Assembly (NCBI GenBank): GCA_963762825.1
Contig: CAVXLZ010000002.1
Location: 496,001-560,000 of the forward strand
Direction: 5' to 3'
Length of the DNA stretch: 64,000 bases
Source of the DNA: Miltoncostaea sp963762825
GTDB lineage: Bacteria; Actinomycetota; Thermoleophilia; Miltoncostaeales; Miltoncostaeaceae
This document shows positions 15,460 through 25,565 of this stretch, in pieces (the stretch's first letter is position 1; each line of letters starts with the position of its first letter). The position numbers and the translations under genes were made by a program. Below the pieces are notes generated by a model. It searched no databases, had not been told where the DNA came from, and saw nothing but the letters and a program-made list of their open reading frames with translations.

Positions 15460-16443
15460 ATGAGCACCGCCGCGCCTGAGAGTCCAGGCGTCCCTGACGC
15501 CCCCGCGGCGGTCGCCGACGAGCACCAGATCGTCGGAAAGACCCCGTGGCAGCTCTTCTGGGGACGTTTCCGACAGGACCGCTTCGCCCTCGCCGGGCTC
15601 GCTCTCATCGCCGTCCTGGTGCTCATGGCGGTCTTCTCACCCCTGTTCGCGGCGCTGGTCGGCCACGGCCCCAACGAGCTCTTCCAGCGTGAGACGACCG
15701 ACATCTTCGGCATCCCCGAGGGCCCGACCTCGAGTTTCTGGTTCGGCGCCGACAACAACGGGCGCGACGTCTTCGTGCGGACGATCTACGGCGCGCGCGT
15801 CTCCCTGATGGTCGGAGTGATCGCCACCGCGATCGCCGTGGTTGTGGGCGTCGTGCTGGGGGTGATCGCCGGATACTTCGGCGGATGGGTGGACACGGTG
15901 ATCTCGCGCATCACCGACATCATTCTGTCCGTCCCGCTGCTGCTCTTCGCCATCGGGATCGTGGCGGCCTGCTCGACCTCGAAGGAAGGCTGCCTCTACG
16001 GCACACTGAAGCCCGGTCTCAGCCTGGTGATCGTCATCATCTCCCTGTTCACCTGGCCCTACGTGACGCGGCTCGTCCGCTCGAACACCCTGTCGCTGCG
16101 CGAGCGGGAGTTCGTCGAGGCCTCGCGCTCCCTCGGAGCGAGCGATGCGCGGATCATGTTCCGGGAGATCCTCCCGAACCTGGTCTCGCCGATCATCGTC
16201 TACGCCTCGCTGCTGATCCCGAGCAACATCCTCTTCGAGGCCTACCTCTCCTTCCTGGGGCTGGGCGTTCCCGATGACACCCCGTCGTGGGGGAGCATGG
16301 TCAGCGACTCACTCCAGAACTTCGATGTCGTCTGGTGGCTCTGGCTCTTCCCAGGGCTGTTCCTGCTGGTCTCGGTGCTGGCGTTCAACCTGCTCGGCGA
16401 CGGCCTCCGAGACGCACTCGACCCCAGGGCGAACCGGTCGTGA
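15460..16443 (+). CDS. Peptide ABC transporter permease (DppC/OppC-like)
   Basis: The 327-residue inner-membrane protein has the OppC layout. A cytoplasmic N-terminal tail of about 40 residues comes first, then helix one (LAGLALIAVLVLMAVFSPLF) and a periplasmic loop with FWFGADNNGRDVFVR. Five more helices and the cytoplasmic EAA coupling loop (EASRSLGASDARIMFREILPN) follow. It partners the permease at 18540 and the ATPases at 19502 and 20533. An insertion with two Cys (ACSTSKEGC) in the periplasmic loop between helices is less usual. It is the first gene of the operon; the binding protein follows 90 bases later. Confidence 0.92.
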   Translation: MSTAAPESPGVPDAPAAVADEHQIVGKTPWQLFWGRFRQDRFALAGLALIAVLVLMAVFSPLFAALVGHGPNELFQRETTDIFGIPEGPTSSFWFGADNNGRDVFVRTIYGARVSLMVGVIATAIAVVVGVVLGVIAGYFGGWVDTVISRITDIILSVPLLLFAIGIVAACSTSKEGCLYGTLKPGLSLVIVIISLFTWPYVTRLVRSNTLSLREREFVEASRSLGASDARIMFREILPNLVSPIIVYASLLIPSNILFEAYLSFLGLGVPDDTPSWGSMVSDSLQNFDVVWWLWLFPGLFLLVSVLAFNLLGDGLRDALDPRANRS

Positions 16444-16533
16444 GCCGGACGCCCCATCCCACGACCCCCGACCCGAATCGGCGATGGACGACGCCGCGGC
16501 TTCCCCGACCCAGCACGAACATGGAGGACTGAC

Positions 16534-18459
16534 ATGAAACGACGATGGCTCACTTGGGCCGGATTCGGCACCCTCGCCATCCTGGTCGCTCTCGGACTGG
16601 CCGCGTGCGGCGACGACAACAACGATTCCGCCGGCACCTCGGGTGGCGGAAGTGGCGGCGACGACATCAGCGCCGTCATCGATCAACTCGGTGGCCCGGC
16701 GACCTTCGGGGAGCCCGGCACCGGTGGAACCTTCCGGATCGCGAACACCGACTTCGCCCAGAGCGACGGTTTCGACCCGACGGGTGAGTACTTCGGCAGC
16801 GCCTGGACCATCTACAACTCGCTGATGCTCCGGACGCTGGTGAGCTATCCGTTCACCGCCGGCCCGGCCGGCAACGAGCTGGTCCCCGACCTGGCGACGG
16901 AGCTCCCTGAGCCGAGCGAGGACGGCCTGACCTGGACGTTCACCCTGAAGCCCGGCGTGAAGTTCGGTCCTCCGGTCAACCGCGACGTCACCTCGAAGGA
17001 CATCGCGTACGCCTTCCAGCGCATCGCCACGCCCAGCGTGGCCGCCCAGTACGCGAACTACTACCAGGTCATCAAGGGTCTGCCCGAGTTCACGGCGGGC
17101 ACGGCCAAGACGATCTCCGGCATCGAGACGCCGGACGATCAGACGATCACCTTCACGCTCACCGAGCCCACGGGTGACTTCCTCTACCGCCTCGCGATGC
17201 CGGCCACCGCGCCGATCCCGCAGGAGGTGGCCAAGTGCTACACGCAGGCCGCCGAGTACGGCCGCTACGTCATCGCGAGCGGCCCGTACATGATCGACGG
17301 CTCCGACAAGCTCAACATCACGAGCTGCGCCACCCAGAAGCCGATCTCGGGCTTCAACCCGAACACCGGCCTCAACCTGGTCCGCAACCCCAACTACGAC
17401 CCCGCGACCGACGACACCGAGATCCGCCAGAGCAAGCCGGACCGCTTCGAGATCTCGGTCAACACCAACCTCGACAACATCTTCGCCAAGATCGAGCGGG
17501 GCGAGCTCGAGGGTTCGTTCGAGACCCCGCCGAACGCCGTCCTGCGCCGATACCTGCAGGACCCCGACTCGCGTGAGCGGCTGCGGGTCAACTCCGGCGA
17601 CCGCATCTGGTTCGCCTACATGAACCTCACGACCCCGCCGTTCGACGACGTCCACGTCCGCAAGGCTATGAACCTCGTCATGGACCTCGAGGGGGTCCAG
17701 CGCGCCTGGGGTGGCCCGGTGCAGGGGCGCATCCCGACCGACGTGCTCCCGGACACCCTGATGCCCGAGCTCACCGCGGACAGCTACACGCCGTTCCAGG
17801 CGGCGCCGTTCGCCGGTGACGTGGAGGCGGCCAAGGAGGAGATGAAGCTGTCGGCGTACGACACCGACAAGGACGGCATCTGCGACGCGGCGGCCTGCAA
17901 GGGCATCGTGCACCTCAACCGCAACTTCGCACCGTGGTCAACGCAGTCGCCGATCATCGTGCAGTCGGCCGCCAAGATCGGCATCGGGCTCGAGACCCGC
18001 GAGGCCTCCCGCTCGGCCGTGAACGACGCCTCCGGCAAGCCGGCTCGCGAGGTCCCGCTCAGCTCGGGCAACGGGTGGGGCAAGGACTACGCCGACCCGT
18101 CGACGTTCATGGTGCTGTTCGACGGCCGCAACATCCTGGCCGACGGCAACACCGCCTTCTCCCTGGTCGGCCTGACGCCGGCGAAGGCGAAGGAAGTCAA
18201 GGCGAAGATCCCCGCCGGTGGCGTGCCGAGCGTGGACGCCGACATCGACGCGTGCACCCCGCTCACCGGCCAGGAGCGCACCGACTGCTGGATCGCGCTG
18301 AACAAGAAGATCACCGAGGAGGTCGTGCCCTGGATCCCGCTCATGGACGCCACGGCCATCGACCTCATCGGTCCGTCGGTGACCCAATACGACCTGGACC
18401 AGAACGGCACCGAGATGGCGCTCTCGCGCGTCGCGGTGGACGAGTCACTGCAGAAGTGA
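16534..18459 (+). CDS. Peptide ABC transporter substrate-binding lipoprotein (family 5)
   Basis: The 641-residue protein starts with a lipoprotein signal (LVALGLAAC, Cys25) and a Gly/Ser tether. It then has the SBP_bac_5 fold, with 'FDPTGEYFGSAWTIYNSLMLRTLVSY' near the start and 'VRKAMNLVMDLEGV' in the second lobe. It is about 80-100 residues longer than typical DppA/OppA proteins. A short acidic stretch near residue 450 (YDTDKDGICDAAAC) resembles a calcium-loop with flanking Cys. GGAGG is 6 bases ahead of the ATG. A hairpin after the stop may raise its level above that of the permeases. The exact substrate is unknown. Confidence 0.9.
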   Translation: MKRRWLTWAGFGTLAILVALGLAACGDDNNDSAGTSGGGSGGDDISAVIDQLGGPATFGEPGTGGTFRIANTDFAQSDGFDPTGEYFGSAWTIYNSLMLRTLVSYPFTAGPAGNELVPDLATELPEPSEDGLTWTFTLKPGVKFGPPVNRDVTSKDIAYAFQRIATPSVAAQYANYYQVIKGLPEFTAGTAKTISGIETPDDQTITFTLTEPTGDFLYRLAMPATAPIPQEVAKCYTQAAEYGRYVIASGPYMIDGSDKLNITSCATQKPISGFNPNTGLNLVRNPNYDPATDDTEIRQSKPDRFEISVNTNLDNIFAKIERGELEGSFETPPNAVLRRYLQDPDSRERLRVNSGDRIWFAYMNLTTPPFDDVHVRKAMNLVMDLEGVQRAWGGPVQGRIPTDVLPDTLMPELTADSYTPFQAAPFAGDVEAAKEEMKLSAYDTDKDGICDAAACKGIVHLNRNFAPWSTQSPIIVQSAAKIGIGLETREASRSAVNDASGKPAREVPLSSGNGWGKDYADPSTFMVLFDGRNILADGNTAFSLVGLTPAKAKEVKAKIPAGGVPSVDADIDACTPLTGQERTDCWIALNKKITEEVVPWIPLMDATAIDLIGPSVTQYDLDQNGTEMALSRVAVDESLQK

Positions 18460-18491
18460 TCCGAATCACGACCGGATAGAGGCAGCAGCAC

Positions 18492-18520
18492 GGGCCGGAG
18501 CGGCATCGCCGCTCCGGCCC
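18492..18520 (+). terminator. Intra-operon hairpin after the binding-protein gene
   Basis: GGGCCGGAGCGG (18492-18503) pairs with CCGCTCCGGCCC (18509-18520) across a 5-base loop, between the stop of the binding protein and the next permease start 20 bases on. Such hairpins commonly cause partial termination or protect upstream mRNA. Confidence 0.65.
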
Positions 18521-18539
18521 AGGCCTCCGGAGCACCCAC

Positions 18540-19505
18540 ATGATCCGCTACATCATCAGACGTCTCATCTACGTGATCCTCGTGGTCCTGGCGGTCACGG
18601 CGGTCGCCTACACGATCTTCTTCGTCCTCCCCTCGACCGACCCGGCGGTCGCGTTCGCGGGACGCAACCCCACCCCCGCCCTGGTGCAGGAGGTGCGGGA
18701 GCAGCTCAACCTCGACAAGCCGGTTCCGGTGCAGTACGTGCTCTACGTCGAGCGCCTCGTCACGGGCGACGAGTACGGGTGGCCGGGCCTCGGCCAGTCG
18801 TACAACACGCGATCACCGGTGCGCGACGAGGTCATCAAACGGGCATCGGTGACGCTCCAGATCGCGATCGGAGGGGCGTTCTTCTGGTTGCTCCTCGGGA
18901 TACCGATCGGCGTCATATCGGCGCTGAAGCAGCGGACGCTGGCCGACCGTGCGGCGATGGGCTTCGCCCTCGTGGGGGTCTCGGCGCCCGTCTTCTGGCT
19001 CGGCCTCGTGATGCTCTACGTCTTCTGGGAGAAACTCGGGTGGCTGCCGGGGACCGGCTACGTGCCGTTCGCCGAGAGCCCGAAGGAGTGGTTCCTGCAC
19101 ATGCTGATGCCGTGGACCGTGCTCGCACTGCTCTTCGCCGCGATCTACGCGCGCATCGTGCGGGGCAACATGATCGACACGATGGGCGAGGACTACATCC
19201 GCACCGCGCGCGCGAAGGGGCTCAGCGAGAGCCGCGTCGTGATGCGGCACGGCCTGCGGGCCGGCCTGAGCCCCGTCGTCACCCTGCTCGGCATCGACCT
19301 CGCCCTGCTGGTGGGCAACACGGTGATCACCGAGACGGTCTTCAACATGCCGGGCCTCGGGAACTACGTGCTGGTGTCGACCGACGGGGGGGATCTGCCC
19401 GGCGTGCTCGCCGTGGTGGTGCTGGCCGCGTTCGCGGTGGCGTTCCTCAGCCTGGTGAGCGACATCATCCACGCCTACCTCGATCCGCGGGTGCGCTACC
19501 GATGA
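18540..19505 (+). CDS. Peptide ABC transporter permease (DppB/OppB-like)
   Basis: The 321-residue protein has the typical opening MIRYIIRRLIYVILVVLAV (first transmembrane helix), a long periplasmic loop with 'DKPVPVQYVLYVERL', and five further helices. The coupling loop is DYIRTARAKGLSESRVVMRHGLR, and the C-terminus VSDIIHAYLDPRVRYR is characteristic of DppB/OppB. Its stop overlaps the next start by four bases (ATGA), so the ATPases are translationally coupled to it. Confidence 0.93.
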   Translation: MIRYIIRRLIYVILVVLAVTAVAYTIFFVLPSTDPAVAFAGRNPTPALVQEVREQLNLDKPVPVQYVLYVERLVTGDEYGWPGLGQSYNTRSPVRDEVIKRASVTLQIAIGGAFFWLLLGIPIGVISALKQRTLADRAAMGFALVGVSAPVFWLGLVMLYVFWEKLGWLPGTGYVPFAESPKEWFLHMLMPWTVLALLFAAIYARIVRGNMIDTMGEDYIRTARAKGLSESRVVMRHGLRAGLSPVVTLLGIDLALLVGNTVITETVFNMPGLGNYVLVSTDGGDLPGVLAVVVLAAFAVAFLSLVSDIIHAYLDPRVRYR

Positions 19506-20532
19506 GCACCGAGACGGGCTTCCCGCTCCTCGACGTCCGCGATCTGCGGGTGCATTTCCCGACCGAGGACGGCCTGGTCAAGGCCGTCAACGGCGCCACC
19601 TTCCAGTTGGCCAGGGGCGAGACCCTCGGCGTCGTGGGCGAGTCAGGGTCGGGCAAGAGCGTGACCTTTCTCACGGTGATGGGCCTCATCAACCGCAAGC
19701 GCGCGATCGTGAGCGGCCAGGTTCTCTTCGACGGCCTCGACCTGCTCGCGATCCCCGACCGACAGGTGCGCAAGCTGCGCGGTGCGCGGATCGGGATGGT
19801 GTTCCAGGACCCCATGACCTCTCTTCACCCGATGCACCGCGTCGGCGACCAGATCGCCGAGACCGTGCGTGCCCACCGGGACATCGGTAAGGACGAGGCG
19901 GGCGCGATGGCGATCGAGGCCCTGCGCAAGGTCGGGATACCCTCTCCCGACCAGCGGGCCCGTCAGTACCCGCACGAGTTCTCCGGCGGCATGCGCCAGC
20001 GCGCGATGATCGCGATGGGCATGGTGCTCGAGCCCGACCTGCTGATCGCCGACGAGCCCACGACGGCGCTCGACGTCACCGTTCAGGCGCAGATCCTGGA
20101 GTTGATCGGCGAGCTGAAGGAGCGCCTTGGCATCGGCGTCGTCCTGGTGAGCCACAACCTGGGCGTCATCGCCGACGTCGCCCAGCGGGTGATGATCATG
20201 TACGGCGGCCGGCCCGTGGAGATCGGCTCGCGCGACGAGATCTTCACCGAGCCACGCCATCCCTACTCGTGGGGCCTGATCGAGTCGATCCCGCGGCCCG
20301 ATGTGCGGGTCGAGCGCCTGCGACCGATCGAGGGCTCGCCGCCCTCGTTGATCAATCTCCCCGGGGGCTGCTCGTTCCACCCTCGTTGCCCCCACCGCTT
20401 CGCGCCCTGCGACACCGAGCGGCCCGAGCTGCGCGGGGAGGGCGCGCACGTGGACGCCTGTCACCTCGGCGCAGCCGAGAAGGTCCGGCTCTGGGCGGAG
20501 CGGCGGCGGCTCTTCCAGGACGCGGCCGCCTG

Positions 20533-20533
<1 letters not shown>
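19502..20533 (+). CDS. Peptide ABC transporter ATP-binding protein (DppD/OppD-like)
   Basis: The 343-residue ATPase has Walker A GESGSGKS (near residue 44), Q-loop MVFQDPMTSLHP, signature FSGGMRQR, Walker B LLIADEPTTALD and the switch His (LVSHNLG). The C-terminal oligopeptide-transporter extension ends with CSFHPRCPHRFAPC, the Cys motif that binds an iron-sulfur cluster in some DppD proteins. It starts inside the permease stop (ATGA). The long frame that begins further upstream is an artefact of frame openness. Confidence 0.93.
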
Positions 20534-21612
<1,079 letters not shown>

Positions 21613-21641
21613 GCCCGTCGGGACGCGCGCCGGCGTGAGGT

Positions 21642-21647
21642 TATGCT
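21642..21647 (+). promoter_or_regulatory. -10 box of a leaderless gene (pgsA)
   Basis: TATGCT stands six bases before the GTG start at 21654. This is the best -10 match among the leaderless candidates in the window. Confidence 0.6.
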
Positions 21648-21653
21648 GACCGC

Positions 21654-22232
21654 GTGCGATCCGGGCTCATGAACGCGCCTCTCTGGGTCACCGCGGTGCG
21701 GATCGTCGCGATCCCCCCGCTCATGGCGCTGCTCTTGGTGGACGACATCCCGGGCGGGCGCTGGTGGGCGTTCTCCCTCTTCGTGCTGGCCTGCGCGAGC
21801 GATTCACTCGACGGCTGGCTCGCCCGGTCGCGTGGCCTGGTGACCGTGGCAGGCGCCTTCCTCGACCCGCTGGCCGACAAGCTCCTCATCTCCGCCGTGC
21901 TCGTATCGCTCGTCGAGACCGGGGACGTGGCCGCGTGGGCGGCCATGGTGATCATCGCCCGCGAGTTCGCCGTGACCGGGCTGCGCCTCGTGGCCGCGGC
22001 GGAGAACGTGATCATGTCGGCGGGCAAGTTCGGCAAGGCCAAGGCGCTCAGCCAGAACGTCGCCCTGGCCGTGATCATCGCGCCGGGGGTGGAGCAGACC
22101 GTGCGCGACGGACTGCTCGGCCTGGCGCTGGTGATGACGGTGCTGAGCGGCGCCCATTACTTCGTGGTGGCGCGCTGGAGGCTCTTCTCCGGAAAGGCGA
22201 TGTCCCACCCCGACACGATCCGAGAGCCGTGA
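21654..22232 (+). CDS. pgsA: CDP-diacylglycerol-glycerol-3-phosphate phosphatidyltransferase
   Basis: The 192-residue membrane enzyme makes phosphatidylglycerol phosphate from CDP-diacylglycerol and glycerol-3-phosphate. The full CDP-alcohol phosphotransferase motif D-x2-DG-x2-AR-x8-G-x3-D-x3-D is visible at about residues 43-70 (DSLDGWLARSR...FLDPLADK). Several hydrophobic helices follow. The GTG start lies directly after a -10 box with no ribosome binding site. The stop overlaps the GTG start of plsY, giving a phospholipid-synthesis pair just ahead of the glycerol operon, whose product glycerol-3-phosphate both enzymes use. Confidence 0.88.
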   Translation: MRSGLMNAPLWVTAVRIVAIPPLMALLLVDDIPGGRWWAFSLFVLACASDSLDGWLARSRGLVTVAGAFLDPLADKLLISAVLVSLVETGDVAAWAAMVIIAREFAVTGLRLVAAAENVIMSAGKFGKAKALSQNVALAVIIAPGVEQTVRDGLLGLALVMTVLSGAHYFVVARWRLFSGKAMSHPDTIREP

Positions 22233-22846
22233 GGGAGGCCGCCGCGCTGGCGCTCGCGTACCTGCTCGGGTCGATCCCCTTCGCCTTCCTGGCCGGGCGG
22301 GCGCGCGGAGTGGATCTGCGCACCATCGGCAGCGGCAACCTCGGCGCGGCCAACGTCTTCCGTGCCCTCGGCACACGCATGGGCATCGCGGTGATGGTGG
22401 CCGACATCGGCAAGGGCCTGGTGGCCGTGCTGATCGCGCGGGCCCTCACCGACGACCCGTGGCCCGCGGTCGCTGCCGGCGCGGCGATGGCCGGGCACGT
22501 CTTTCCGGTCTGGATGCGGTTCAAGGGCGGCAAGGGCGTCGCGGTCGGGGGGGGCGCCGTGATCGGCCTGATGCCCCTTGCGAGCCTCATCCTGCTGAGC
22601 GTGTGGCTCGCCGTGGTCCTGCTGAGCCGGTTCACCTCCCTCGGCAGCATCCTCGGCGCGCTTGCGGCCACGCCGGTGGTCTGGGCCCTCGGCTACTCCA
22701 CGCCCAACATCGTCTTCACCGCCGTCGGCGCCGCGGCCGTGCTGGCCCTGCACCGCGGCAACATCGTGCGGCTGCTGCAGCGCAGGGAGAACCGGATCGA
22801 GCTGGTGCGACGCCGTGCGCCGCGCGGGGGCGACGGCACCCCCTAG
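22229..22846 (+). CDS. plsY: Glycerol-3-phosphate acyltransferase PlsY
   Basis: The 205-residue inner-membrane protein transfers an acyl group from acyl-phosphate to glycerol-3-phosphate. Hallmarks are LLGSIPFAFLAGR, GSGNLGAANVFRALG and HVFPVWMRFKGGKGVA, the last two being the phosphate and glycerol-phosphate binding loops. Five or so transmembrane helices are evident, and a basic C-terminal tail ends the protein. The GTG start overlaps the pgsA stop (GTGA). Confidence 0.9.
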   Translation: MREAAALALAYLLGSIPFAFLAGRARGVDLRTIGSGNLGAANVFRALGTRMGIAVMVADIGKGLVAVLIARALTDDPWPAVAAGAAMAGHVFPVWMRFKGGKGVAVGGGAVIGLMPLASLILLSVWLAVVLLSRFTSLGSILGALAATPVVWALGYSTPNIVFTAVGAAAVLALHRGNIVRLLQRRENRIELVRRRAPRGGDGTP

Positions 22847-22863
22847 AAGGGCATCTCGGCCTC

Positions 22864-22883
22864 GTTTCCCCGGGCGGGGAAAC
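22864..22883 (+). promoter_or_regulatory. Inverted repeat GTTTCCCC-N4-GGGGAAAC
   Basis: Perfect 8-bp arms lie 18 bases after the plsY stop. It could be the plsY terminator (no T-run) or an operator of the glycerol operon that begins 120 bases later. Confidence 0.45.
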
Positions 22884-22888
22884 TACGG

Positions 22889-22978
22889 ACGCCGATCAGG
22901 CGTTTCACACCGATTCGGCTGCGGGTAAGAGGGTTTCGCGCGGCCGTGGAGCGGGTGGATACTCGTGCCGATCGGCAC
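22889..22978 (+). promoter_or_regulatory. Candidate promoter and paired operators of the glycerol operon
   Basis: Two palindromes centred on GATC share the core GCCGATC: ACGCC-GATCA-GGCGT at 22889-22903 and the perfect GTGCCGATCGGCAC at 22965-22978. Between them, GATACT at 22958-22963 is a possible -10 box with TTTCGC at 22934-22939 as a weak -35, so the second palindrome would sit on the transcription start. This fits a repressor site. No regulator gene lies nearby. Confidence 0.5.
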
Positions 22979-23003
22979 ATACGGTGCGAGGAGGGTGGAT
23001 CGA

Positions 23004-23902
23004 ATGGCAGAGGCAGCGCATGGAAAGACCGGCTGGAGAGAGGGCCAGGTCGGGGAGCTCATGTCGGAGTTCCTCGGCACGATGGTGCTCGTCCTGTTCG
23101 GCACCGGCGTGGTCGCGATGGCCGTGGCAGGCCTACCCCAGTCGGGGCGCGGCGACGGCATCGTGAGCGATGCAGACTGGCTCCTCATCACCTTCGGATG
23201 GGGCATGGCGGTCGTCATGGGCGTCTACGTGGCGGGCGGGATCAGCGGAGCTCACATCAACCCGGCCGTGACCATCGCCCTGGCGGTTCGGCGCGGTTTC
23301 GAGTGGAACAAGGTGCCCGGCTACATCGCGGCGCAGGTCCTCGGAGCATTCGTCGGCGCGGCGATCGTCTTCGCCAACTACGCCGACGCGATCAGCGCCG
23401 CCGAGGAGGCCGCGGGCGTCGGCAGCAAGGACGCGAGCACCGTGGGCATCTTCGTCACCGGGCCCGCCCAGTACTTCGACAACTACTGGGGGCCGATGGT
23501 CAGCGAGATCACCGGCACGGCCCTCCTCATCATCATCGTCTTCGCGGTGATCGACCTGATGAACATCCCGCCCAAGGCGAACATGGGCGCGCTGATCATC
23601 GGCTTCGGCGTGATGGCGATCGGCATGTCCTTCGGCTCCGGCTCCGGATACGCCATCAACCCGGCGCGCGATTTCGGTCCGCGCCTGTGGACCCTGGTCG
23701 CCGGATGGGGTGACGCCGCGTTCCCGGGCGATACCGGCGGGACGCTGACGGCCTACTGGTGGGTCCCGATCGTCGCGCCCATCATCGGCGCCGTGATCGG
23801 CGCCTTCGTCTACGACTTCTTCATCAACGACGTGCTCAAAGCGCGGATGAAGAAGGACACCGAGGGCCTCGAGCAACGCGGAGAAGTCGCGGAGGACATC
23901 TG

Positions 23903-23903
<1 letters not shown>
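23004..23903 (+). CDS. glpF: Glycerol facilitator (aquaglyceroporin)
   Basis: The 299-residue MIP-family channel has six transmembrane helices and both pore motifs, HINPAVT and AINPARDFGPR. The Asp after the second NPAR marks the glycerol-conducting branch. An insert of about 25 residues (near ADAISAAEEAAGVGSKDAS) lies in the loop after the third helix. The ATG at 23004 has GGAGG nine bases upstream. It is the first gene of an eight-gene operon with overlapping or near-overlapping junctions and brings glycerol in for GlpK. Confidence 0.93.
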
Positions 23904-24900
<997 letters not shown>

Positions 24901-24904
<4 letters not shown>

Positions 24905-25545
24905 GCGAGGGCACGGCCATCACCGTCGGCGAGGTGTCCGCCTGGTTGCGGACCTTCGCCGGGGTGATGGCGGATGAGAAGGACGCGCTGACCGCGCTCG
25001 ACTCGGCGATCGGCGACGGCGACCATGGCATCAACATGGACCGCGGGATGCGGGCGGTCGTCGAGAAGCTCGACGCGGTCGGGGAGCCCGCCGACGTCCC
25101 CGCGCTGATGAAGCTCGTCGGGATGGCACTGATCTCGAAGGTCGGCGGGGCGGCCGGCCCGCTGTACGGGACCCTCTTCCTCCAGTTCGGGTCGGCTGCC
25201 GATACGGGCGATCTGACCCCCGAGGCATGGGCCCGATGCCTCGCCGCCGGCGTGGCCGGCGTGCGGGCGCGCGGCAAGGCCGAGATGGAGGACAAGACGA
25301 TGGTGGATGCGCTCCAGCCGGCCGCCGACGCGGTCGGCGCGGCGCTGGGAGAGGGGGCGTCCTTCACGGACGCGCTCGCCCGGGGCGCCGACGCGGCAGA
25401 GGAGGGCGCCCGGGCCACCATCCCGCTGGTCGCCCGCAAGGGGCGCGCCAGCTACCTCGGCGAGCGCAGTGCGGGCCATCAGGACCCGGGCGCCACATCG
25501 AGTGCCCACCTCGTGCGGTGCGCCGCGCGGACGTGGGCCGCATAG
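24901..25545 (+). CDS. dhaL: Dihydroxyacetone kinase, ADP-binding subunit
   Basis: The 214-residue protein has the DhaL nucleotide site: GDGDHGINMDRG, whose Asp residues hold Mg-ADP, then GGAAGPLYGTLF and GRASYLGERSAGHQDPGA. In PTS-type systems bound ADP is a fixed cofactor that is phosphorylated by DhaM and passes the phosphate to dihydroxyacetone on DhaK. The GTG start overlaps the dhaK stop. The last residues (after HQDPGATSSAHLV) are typical of the family end. Confidence 0.94.
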
Positions 25546-25565
25546 CGACGGATCGGAGAGACGAC

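Noticed and set aside
16309..17913. 534-codon open frame on the minus strand
   Set aside because: It lies opposite the substrate-binding lipoprotein, which has a lipobox, ribosome binding site and clear family; the minus frame has no start signal.
22864..22978. Riboswitch upstream of glpF
   Set aside because: The palindromes are short and lie at or before the likely transcription start; no known riboswitch core is recognisable.
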